Shown: piece by piece, positions 24,465 to 31,197 of the stretch
How positions within the stretch are numbered: the first letter of the stretch is position 1
Layout of the letters: every line of letters starts with the position of its first letter
Assembly: GCF_000741295.1 (NCBI RefSeq)
Contig: NZ_JGZG01000005.1
Coordinates: 248,001-312,000, forward strand
Source of the DNA: Bifidobacterium pseudolongum subsp. globosum
GTDB taxonomy: Bacteria; Actinomycetota; Actinomycetes; Actinomycetales; Bifidobacteriaceae
Direction: 5' to 3'
Length of the DNA stretch: 64,000 bases
Position numbers and translations under genes: made by a program
The notes under the pieces: generated by a model
Seen by the model: only the letters and a program-made list of their open reading frames with translations
Database searches by the model: none
What the model was told of the DNA's origin: nothing

Positions 24465-25607
24465 ATGAAACAGAAACTCATCGATGTTTTGAACCACATC
24501 CAGCATCCCTATCTTTTCCTGGTCATCGCGATGTTCTCGTGTATGCTGCAATTCGAGATATGGAGCTTTGACAAAGCCAACGGCGCCGCAATCATCACCG
24601 CCCTCGTCATCGTGCAGGCCCTGGCGGTCGTATGCTACTGGTTCCCCGTCCAGGCCGCGCTCGCCATCCTCGTGTTCAATGGCATAGGTGAATACGCCAT
24701 TGCCGGGTATGGGGTGTTCACGTCGTACATGCTGCTCATGGCGTTGCTCATCCTGAGCTATAAACTGAGCAACCGTGGCGCCATCGCCGTGTATGTGGCC
24801 ATGATCTGCTACACCATCCTCGAAGGTGTGCTGCGCCCTGAGTTCATGCCTGCGCAAACGGTGTTGGCATTTTGCGCCGGTTACACGCTCATCGCCGTTC
24901 TCGGACGCTTCTTCCGGTGGAACAGCGAACGCAACCGCAAGTATCGCCAGTTGTTGCGTGTGCAATCCGAACTGCGCATCCTGCGCCGCGACCAGATGCT
25001 CGCCGCGCACATCCACGACACCTTGTCGCAGAAACTCTCCGCCATCTCGATGATCGCCCAGTGCCAACACACTGCTGATGGCGAGGATGCGGATGCCTGG
25101 CGGCGGATCCTGGAATACAGCAGCGCCGCCCAGCTGGACATGCGCACACTGATCCGCCAATTGCACGACAGCGGCGAAAGCGAGGAACTTCAGTTCGATG
25201 CGTTCACACGGGACCTGCGTGCGGAAATTGACGAAGACGAACAATACCTGCGCGACAACGGCGTCCAAGGGCATACTGAGGTGCGCATCGATGAGCACGC
25301 GGCCACAACGCGCGTCCTCCAGACCTCGTCGGTCGCCTTGATGGTGGTGCATGAAATCTACACGAACATCTTCAAACACGCCGATTCCGCACAGCCATAT
25401 GAGGTGGCCATCGCCATCAGTGCAGACGGCATCCGCATGGATGCGCGCAACACCATCGCCGCTGAGGGCCAAGTGGTGGAATATGGCGGCAGTGGGTTGC
25501 AGTCCCTCACCACCGTGATCCGTGAACTCGGTGGCACACTGGTTGGGTCAGCGGATGGGGTCCAATGGCGTACACGGGCGTTCATTCCGCTGCAGGAGGC
25601 TGAATAG
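24465..25607 (+). CDS. NarL-family sensor histidine kinase
   Basis: A membrane sensor with about five to six helices in residues 15-150 and no large extracellular domain, as in peptide- or membrane-stress sensors. The HisKA_3 dimerisation helix holds the phosphoacceptor His184 in AAHIHDTLSQKLSAI. An HATPase domain follows with the N-box HEIYTNIFKHA and a late glycine box GSGLQSL. It has 380 aa. The ATG at 24465 follows AGGTGG; the longer open frame overlaps the small peptide gene in another frame and has no domain. Its probable partner is the LuxR-type regulator at 26461-27132. Confidence 0.88.
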   Translation: MKQKLIDVLNHIQHPYLFLVIAMFSCMLQFEIWSFDKANGAAIITALVIVQALAVVCYWFPVQAALAILVFNGIGEYAIAGYGVFTSYMLLMALLILSYKLSNRGAIAVYVAMICYTILEGVLRPEFMPAQTVLAFCAGYTLIAVLGRFFRWNSERNRKYRQLLRVQSELRILRRDQMLAAHIHDTLSQKLSAISMIAQCQHTADGEDADAWRRILEYSSAAQLDMRTLIRQLHDSGESEELQFDAFTRDLRAEIDEDEQYLRDNGVQGHTEVRIDEHAATTRVLQTSSVALMVVHEIYTNIFKHADSAQPYEVAIAISADGIRMDARNTIAAEGQVVEYGGSGLQSLTTVIRELGGTLVGSADGVQWRTRAFIPLQEAE

Positions 25608-25616
25608 GCCGCCCTG

Positions 25617-26324
25617 TCAGCCTAGTGGTTTCCATATCTCCAACCGGGGTTGGAGAAGTGTCGGTGCGGTTGTGGCCATGCAGGTGAGCGTGTCGCTGTC
25701 GTTGATGTCGAAGCTGAACCGGTCGAATGCGTGTTCGCTCGTATCATTCATATACAGGTCGGACTCCTTCCGGTATTGGTCGATCATGTAGTTCTGCGGC
25801 ACCAGGTTCTTGCGGTGCAGGCAATCGACCAAAGCCACCTCGGGATCACCATAGAACTCAGGGTTACCGAGTTTCGTCCGGTACACTAAATCGATGGCGG
25901 CGACCCGCGCGTCTCGACATGCGTTGATGTCATCATTCAGTTTGCGGTTTTGCTCTTCCGTCAGACCTTCGCTTGAAACATATGCTGGTGCGAAGTAGAT
26001 GCCGTTGATGAGGTTCTGCGGTGGCTTGGTGTACCCCTTATCTACCAAGCATTGCCTATAGGACTCCCATGCCGCGCTGTAGGAAGCATACGGAATCTCC
26101 CCATCGTGCTGCAACGCAGCACGTAGGACTTCTTTCTGTGACTCATCGTATTGGTCATCATCAAGCAACGAATCGATAAGGTCGGTCATTCCGCTTGCAA
26201 ATTTTCCGGTATCAACTCCTGTCATGGCATTGTTGGATTCGGCTTCGCTCTTTGAACAAGACGACAGACTGACAACGGAAGCGATGATTGTGATTATTGA
26301 CAGTACCTTGTGAATGCTTCTCAT
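25617..26324 (-). CDS. Putative lipoprotein of unknown function
   Basis: A 235-aa protein with a lipoprotein signal: basic start, hydrophobic core and lipobox VSLSSC with the lipidated Cys23. The mature part is Asp/Glu-rich and has paired Cys-containing segments (YRQCLVDKGYTKPP, then DCLHRKNLVPQ), a layout seen in small actinobacterial surface proteins. I recognise no family. The ATG at 26324 has GAGGGGG 4 nt upstream. It is downstream of the response regulator on the same strand and converges on the kinase gene. Given the nearby exporter it may be a sensor accessory or immunity lipoprotein; this is inference. Confidence 0.75.
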   Translation of the reverse strand: MRSIHKVLSIITIIASVVSLSSCSKSEAESNNAMTGVDTGKFASGMTDLIDSLLDDDQYDESQKEVLRAALQHDGEIPYASYSAAWESYRQCLVDKGYTKPPQNLINGIYFAPAYVSSEGLTEEQNRKLNDDINACRDARVAAIDLVYRTKLGNPEFYGDPEVALVDCLHRKNLVPQNYMIDQYRKESDLYMNDTSEHAFDRFSFDINDSDTLTCMATTAPTLLQPRLEIWKPLG

Positions 26325-26383
26325 GATGCCCCCTCAAATGGTGACTTCTTCGTCGAACACAGTCTGGACATCTCACTGTACCC

Positions 26384-26421
26384 GTTTCTGGGAAGACATG
26401 TGGTTTCTGGGAAGACATGTG
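26384..26421. repeat. Perfect tandem 19-bp direct repeat upstream of the lipoprotein gene
   Basis: GTTTCTGGGAAGACATGTG occurs at 26384-26402 and again at 26403-26421 without a gap. It lies 60-98 bp before the lipoprotein start, a normal place for activator sites. Two identical sites 19 bp apart would suit a dimeric LuxR-type regulator, but a plain duplication is possible. Confidence 0.8.
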
Positions 26422-26433
26422 GCAAACCATGCG

Positions 26434-26456
26434 GTGTAGTCGGCAAAAGACTACAC
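26434..26456. terminator. Hairpin after the response regulator gene
   Basis: GTGTAGTC (26434-26441) and GACTACAC (26449-26456) form an 8-bp stem with a 7-nt loop; on the minus strand the loop contains TTTT. It begins 5 bp past the regulator stop. Confidence 0.5.
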
Positions 26457-26460
26457 ATCC

Positions 26461-27132
26461 TTATTCGCTCCGTCTGTTGCGCCATGCGATGATCGCCTCG
26501 ACCTTTGTGTGCACGCCCAGTTTTGTATAGATGCGCTGTGCATAGGTTTTGATGGTGGATTCGGAGGTGTTGAGCCGTTTGACGATCCAGAGTGATGTCT
26601 TGCCCAGATCGATCCATGTCATGACTTCCTCTTCGCGCGGTGACAGCATGACCGTACGAATTGGATTCACCTGCTGTTCCTTGCTGAGGCGCCGGTGGGC
26701 TTCGGCTGCGCTTTCCGTGGAGAAACGCGCGTCGCGGGGTATTCGGCCTTCACAGAGCGCTATGGCGGCTTGGCAGATGGTCTGCGGTTTGTCCTTGGGC
26801 AGCAGGCATTGCGCCCCACCGTCCAGCATTGCGTCATGGAAGCGGGCGAGGATGAACGAAGTCACTCCCACGAGTACGATTTCGGCATCGTTGGCACGGA
26901 TGCACCGGCAGACTTCGCTTCCGGTCATGCCTTCCAAGGAGGCGTCAACGATGAGCGCGTCCGGTGTGGTGGCTGGCGTCGAGCAGAGGGAGACTGCCCT
27001 GTTCCCGTCGGTCTCTTCCCAGATGACCTCGCTCTGCGGCAGACAGGTACGCATCACATACTGCAAGGCCCCCAAGACGAGGGCATCGTTGTCCACGATC
27101 CCGATTCTGATATGTTTTCCCCGATAGTGCAT
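26461..27132 (-). CDS. LuxR/NarL-type response regulator
   Basis: A 223-aa two-component regulator. The receiver domain has the acidic pocket near D14/D16, phosphoacceptor D63 in IVDASLEGMTG and the conserved Lys113 in LPKDKP. The C-terminal HTH (LSPREEEVMTWIDLGKT, then ESTIKTYAQRIYTKLGVHTK) is of the GerE/LuxR class. The GTSxS region differs from consensus (VGVTSFILA), which is common in the family. It is probably phosphorylated by the NarL-type kinase encoded at 24465-25607, and likely controls the lipoprotein or the divergent ABC genes. Confidence 0.9.
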   Translation of the reverse strand: MHYRGKHIRIGIVDNDALVLGALQYVMRTCLPQSEVIWEETDGNRAVSLCSTPATTPDALIVDASLEGMTGSEVCRCIRANDAEIVLVGVTSFILARFHDAMLDGGAQCLLPKDKPQTICQAAIALCEGRIPRDARFSTESAAEAHRRLSKEQQVNPIRTVMLSPREEEVMTWIDLGKTSLWIVKRLNTSESTIKTYAQRIYTKLGVHTKVEAIIAWRNRRSE

Positions 27133-27472
27133 TATTCCCCCTTCTGAATATGCCCCATCATACCAATGGAGAAGGTGGTTTCAACGGCATATCAGCTCTC
27201 ACAATCGGGTGGATGTCATATAGGTCCCATGCGCAATGCGTGAACCGTGTACGCGGATTGTGCGTGGAGCTTCTTGGCATACAAGGCACGCGAGTGATTC
27301 CTTACTGTCATCTAAAGACGACAACAACGCCCGTGGCATGGGGAATCCCGTGCGGTTCCCTATGCTGGGATGGTATTGGGCATACACACGGCGCGCATGC
27401 CGGTTGCGCCCGAGGGAGGCATACGCGAGACTGGATATGCACTGTGGCATACCATCAAAGCCGGGAGGGGAC
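27133..27472. other. Divergent intergenic region between regulator and exporter genes
   Basis: About 340 bp without a convincing gene. It should contain the minus-strand promoter of the regulator and the plus-strand promoter of the exporter operon. A short inverted repeat, GGGAATCCC, lies near 27340 and TATGCT near 27361 could be a -10. The 19-bp repeat found upstream of the lipoprotein is not seen here. Confidence 0.4.
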
Positions 27473-28560
27473 ATGACGGGGAAACAGCAACGGAACGGCA
27501 CACGCAGGGCCGCCCCTGTACTGACGTGGGTGTTACTCACGGCGGCCACCGTGGCCGCACTCACGGTGGGGCGTGCGCATTGTGGTTGCCGGACCGCGCG
27601 CCCTCGGTGTTGAGCGCCCCAAGCGTGGTGGAATCCGCGCCGGCCAGCGTGCAGGAGTACTCCGGCACGCAACAGGTGAACGTGGTGCCCACGGTCTCCG
27701 GCAACCGCGACTTGCTAGGCAACGCCAGCGGCACCGTGACCGAGAACTGGGCGAACGGCGAGCTGCGTTCCGGCACACGCGCCTATCAGGTCAACGACCG
27801 GAACATCGTGGCGCTGCACACGGCGACGCCCCTGTACCGCGACCTCAAGGTGGGAGACAGGGGAGAGGACGTCCGCTCGTTGAACGACGAGCTCGGCAGA
27901 TTGGGGTATGACAGCGTGCCGCAATCCGCGGAATACAACTGGAACACCGGCAACGGGTGGCGGCAGCTCATGGTGGATGTGGGCAACTCGGACGGCGTTG
28001 CGCCAGAAGACATGGACATGCGTCTTTCGGACACCATGTGGATTCCCGAGGATGTGGTGAACGTACGGGACTGGACGGCGGTCCAAGGCAGCAATGTGCA
28101 GGCGGGAGCCGCATTGGGGATGGTGCCGGGCGGATTGGTGAAGCTCGCGATCCGCAACGGTTCCCCTTCCGACAAGGAACGCACACTGACGGTGTTCGGC
28201 GTTGCGGCGCCACTGCCCGCAGGCTCCACGGAGATCACCGATGCCGGTCTGCTCGCACAGATCGCCGCCACCGAAGGCTACCAAGGCAAGACGCCGGAGG
28301 AACGGGCCGCGGGCATGGACGCCCAGCTCACGCTGAACCAGGCCATACAAACACTGCGGGTGCCCGCCGGCGCCGTGTTCGGCACCGATGGGACCTCGGC
28401 ATGCATTGCCACGGGCACGGCGCGATCGCCCAAGACGGTACCGGTGCGCATCATCACGAGCGAATTGGGCGCGTCGCTTGTGCAGCCTGAACATTTGGAT
28501 GCCAAGGACGTGCATGATGTGCTAATCGGCCCCACGCTGGCCACATTGCGGTGCGGGTGA
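27473..28560 (+). pseudogene. Exporter adaptor protein with peptidoglycan-binding domain, one-base frameshift
   Basis: GGGAGGGG precedes the ATG at 27473, which begins a clean signal sequence (RRAAPVLTWVLLTAATVAAL). That frame ends at a TGA near 27613. The rest of the protein continues in another frame from about 27572: LPDRAPSVLSAPSVVESAPA, then LYRDLKVGDRGEDVRSLNDELGRLGY, a peptidoglycan-binding domain, and an HlyD/MacA-like C-terminal half. Adding one G to the GGGG run at 27568-27571 would join both into one 362-aa protein. It heads an operon with an ABC ATPase and permease. The shift may be a real mutation, a slippage switch or a sequencing error. Confidence 0.75.
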
Positions 28561-28566
28561 TCGGCC

Positions 28567-29178
28567 ATGCGGTTGGTAGTGCATGATCTGGCCCACCGGT
28601 TCCCCGGAACCGACCTGCTGTTCGAACATCTTGACATGACCGTGGACCCCGGGATGACGGTGGCGGTCTGCGGGCCGTCCGGATGTGGGAAGTCCACACT
28701 GCTGTCGATCCTGGCCGGTTGGGAAAAGCCCTATGCGGGCAGTGTGGAGCGCATTGGCATCGCCCGGACCGGCTGGGTGTTCCAGAACCCGGTGGGTGTG
28801 GCGCAACGGAGCGCGTTGGACCACGTGGTGTTCCCGCTGCTCGCCAAGGGGTTCAGCCGTGAGGAAGCGGAGCCACAGGCCTTGGAGGCGATGGGGCTGT
28901 TCGATCTTGACCATGCGACCGGCCGGCGGTTCAGTGAGCTGTCCGGAGGTGAGGCGCAACGGCTCATGCTGGCGAGGGCCGTGTGCTCACGACCCGACAT
29001 GCTGCTTGTGGACGAGCCAACGGCCCAACTGGACACACGGACCGCGCATTCGGTGAGCCACGTGCTGGGCAACCTCGCCAACCAAGGCATGATTGTGCTG
29101 GTGGCCACCCATGATCCTGACACCAGGGACGCCTGCGACCATGTGGTCGATCTTGCACACTACGCGCCCAATGGATGA
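28567..29178 (+). CDS. ABC transporter ATPase (MacB/LolD class)
   Basis: A 203-aa nucleotide-binding subunit, slightly short for the class. Walker A GPSGCGKST, Q-loop VFQNPVG, signature LSGGEAQRLMLARAV, Walker B LLVDEPTAQLD and the switch His in ATHDPDTRD are all present. It lies between the adaptor gene, which stops 6 bp upstream, and the permease gene, which starts 13 bp downstream. The trio is laid out like a MacAB-type exporter with a peptidoglycan-binding adaptor. Substrate unknown; a peptide is plausible given the neighbouring small peptide gene. Confidence 0.93.
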   Translation: MRLVVHDLAHRFPGTDLLFEHLDMTVDPGMTVAVCGPSGCGKSTLLSILAGWEKPYAGSVERIGIARTGWVFQNPVGVAQRSALDHVVFPLLAKGFSREEAEPQALEAMGLFDLDHATGRRFSELSGGEAQRLMLARAVCSRPDMLLVDEPTAQLDTRTAHSVSHVLGNLANQGMIVLVATHDPDTRDACDHVVDLAHYAPNG

Positions 29179-29191
29179 AAGGGGAGGGAAC

Positions 29192-30277
29192 ATGAGACTC
29201 AGGTCGATACTCTCCGAGGCGATGCGCAATGTGGGCGCCGGCAACGCGCACGCATTGGCGTTGTTCGTCGCCGTGCTGCTTGGTGGCATGCTGCTCGGGG
29301 GATACGAAGCCTATACGGTGGTGGCGATGGAACATGAGGCCATGGCACGTGTGCAGGCCATGGCCGACGTGGATACGGTGGTCGGCGGCACCGTGGACGG
29401 TGGTGCATGCGACCGGCTCGCCCAATCGTCAGGCGTTCCCATCGCGCAATCGGGCGCCGTGCGCACCGGTGAGGAGATCACGCCGTTGTCCACACCGAAC
29501 AACGCCCTGCAATCATTCGAGGTCACACAAGGCATGCTGTCGCTCATCGCGTCGAACGGCGCCGTCGCCTCGCCGATCGACACGTCGGGGATCTGGGTGT
29601 CGACCGACGTGGCGCGTGACTTCGGGCTTACGGTCGGCTCAACGTTGGCCACGGACCATGGCAACGCCACCGTGGCGGGCGTCTACCCATGGCCCAACGA
29701 TGGGCGTGACACCCGTTTCGCCTACGCGTTCCTTGTGCCACGCGCCGCCGTCCTAGGCGACTACAACGAATGCTGGATACGCCAATGGCCGCGTTCGGAA
29801 CCGGCGAGCAACCTGCTGTACTCCACGCTGCGTGTGGGCAATGGGCAGAACCAGGCCGGTGTGGTCGCGCTCAACAAGGGTTTCGACGCGCACTACGACC
29901 CCTACGCCACCTACATGGCGCGCACCACCCGTTGGATCCCGTTCCTCGCGGCGCTTCTGGGCCTTGCCATCGGTGTGATCGCCGTGCGCATGCGCAGGCT
30001 CGAATACGCCGCGGCGCTGCATTCGGGGGAGTCAAAGCCGGCGCAATTGCTCGGCATATGCGTGGAGACGCTCGTATGGGCCGGATTGGCCACGGCGGGC
30101 TCATGCGCGCTCATCGCCGCCTACGGTGTGCGCATGGCCGTCGGGGACACCGCGTTGGTCATCGCGACCGCATGCCGTACCCCACTGGCGTTGCTGTGCG
30201 CCGTGGTGCTTGCAGCGCTCGCCAGTGGCCTGTGCGTGCGGCAGTCGCAATTGTTCCGCCTCTTCAAACGCCGGTGA
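29192..30277 (+). CDS. ABC transporter permease (FtsX/MacB-like)
   Basis: A 361-aa membrane protein with one N-terminal helix (LALFVAVLLGGMLLGGY), an extracellular domain of about 200 residues, and three C-terminal helices near 250-350 (FLAALLGLAIGVIAV, ETLVWAGLATAGSCALIAAY, LALLCAVVLAALASGL), the MacB/FtsX topology. GGGGAGGG precedes the ATG at 29192. It partners the ATPase encoded just upstream. The extracellular domain shows no feature that reveals its substrate. Confidence 0.88.
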   Translation: MRLRSILSEAMRNVGAGNAHALALFVAVLLGGMLLGGYEAYTVVAMEHEAMARVQAMADVDTVVGGTVDGGACDRLAQSSGVPIAQSGAVRTGEEITPLSTPNNALQSFEVTQGMLSLIASNGAVASPIDTSGIWVSTDVARDFGLTVGSTLATDHGNATVAGVYPWPNDGRDTRFAYAFLVPRAAVLGDYNECWIRQWPRSEPASNLLYSTLRVGNGQNQAGVVALNKGFDAHYDPYATYMARTTRWIPFLAALLGLAIGVIAVRMRRLEYAAALHSGESKPAQLLGICVETLVWAGLATAGSCALIAAYGVRMAVGDTALVIATACRTPLALLCAVVLAALASGLCVRQSQLFRLFKRR

Positions 30278-30335
30278 ACCGGACATATGGCCCGGGTTGT
30301 GACGCCGGTCCCCGGCCTGCCTTAGACTCGGTACT

Positions 30336-30431
30336 CGACACGGGGGCTGATGCGCATGGCGCATCGGCTGAGAGAGGCCCAGCCTCGACCGATTGAACGT
30401 GAATCCGGACAATGCCGGCGCACGGACGTCG
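30336..30431 (+). promoter_or_regulatory. TPP riboswitch (THI element) upstream of ykoE
   Basis: The conserved parts of the TPP aptamer are in order: ACGGGGGCTGATG at the 5' side, CTGAGAG at 30368-30374, TGAACGTGAATCCGGACAAT, and GCCGGCGCACGGA at the 3' side. It lies 70 bp before the ykoE start, within range to sequester the AAAGG ribosome site. Thiamine diphosphate would turn the genes off. A promoter with TTGTGA and TAGACT lies just upstream, but its spacing is poor. Confidence 0.92.
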
Positions 30432-30502
30432 AATTTCCCGTGCCTTATCGCCATGGGCGCCCACCGGCGTCCATATGGACAGGAAAGAGAAAGGCACTCA
30501 TT

Positions 30503-31123
30503 ATGTCTGCTTCGGTTGTGGAAGCAAAACCCGTTTTGAAATGGCGTGTGGTCGACATCGCCGTGGCTTCGGTCATCGGTGTCGCCTCAGCCCTCATCTA
30601 CTGGGCCGTGGCGTTCTTCAGCGCCGCACCGTGGTCCGTGCTCGAAGCCGTGGTGCCCGGGCTCGCGGGCATCTTCAACGGCCTGTGGCTGTTCGCCGGG
30701 CCTTTGGCCGCCGTCATCGTGCGCAAACCGGGGGCTGCGCTCTATGCGGAAGTCGTCGCCGGCGTGCTTGAGGCGCTCATGGGCAACATGTGGGGTGGGG
30801 TCGAAACGTTCCTGATCGCGTTCGTGCAGGGCCTGTGCGCGGAAATCGCATTCGCCGTGTTCGCATACCGCAAATGGAACCTGCCGGTCATGATGTTCTC
30901 CGGTGCACTCAGCGGCTTGGGATGCTGGGCGTACTCGTTCTTCACCCATCTGCAGGCCATCGACCTCAATGGTTCCTACGGCATCGTCTACCTGATCACG
31001 ACCGTGCTTTCGGGACTCGTCTTCGCTGGCATCGCCATGTGGTACCTCTACATCGGCATCGCCAAGACCGGCGCGCTCGACAACTTCGCCTCCGGCCGCA
31101 TGGTGCGCAACCGCACCCGCTGA
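30503..31123 (+). CDS. ykoE: ECF transporter S component for thiamine precursors
   Basis: A 206-aa substrate-binding membrane subunit of an energy-coupling-factor transporter, for hydroxymethylpyrimidine or a related thiamine precursor. Five to six helices are visible, for example VVDIAVASVIGVASALIYW and GLSGLGCWAY-type glycine-rich turns. The family glycine/asparagine segment MGNMWGGVETFLIAF is conserved. It is placed after a TPP riboswitch and 75 bp before the energising subunit gene, the usual ykoE-ykoDC layout of actinobacteria. The ATG at 30503 follows AAAGG at 10 nt. Confidence 0.93.
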   Translation: MSASVVEAKPVLKWRVVDIAVASVIGVASALIYWAVAFFSAAPWSVLEAVVPGLAGIFNGLWLFAGPLAAVIVRKPGAALYAEVVAGVLEALMGNMWGGVETFLIAFVQGLCAEIAFAVFAYRKWNLPVMMFSGALSGLGCWAYSFFTHLQAIDLNGSYGIVYLITTVLSGLVFAGIAMWYLYIGIAKTGALDNFASGRMVRNRTR

Positions 31124-31131
31124 ACCAACTC

Positions 31132-31162
31132 CGATGCCCCGGCCAAACGCGCCGGGGCATCG
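31132..31162 (+). terminator. 12-bp hairpin between ykoE and ykoDC
   Basis: CGATGCCCCGGC (31132-31143) pairs with GCCGGGGCATCG (31151-31162) around a 7-nt loop. There is no T-run, so it may lower rather than stop transcription of the downstream gene. Confidence 0.5.
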
Positions 31163-31197
31163 GCATATCCACCACCGCAAAGGAACACGCAGCACCC

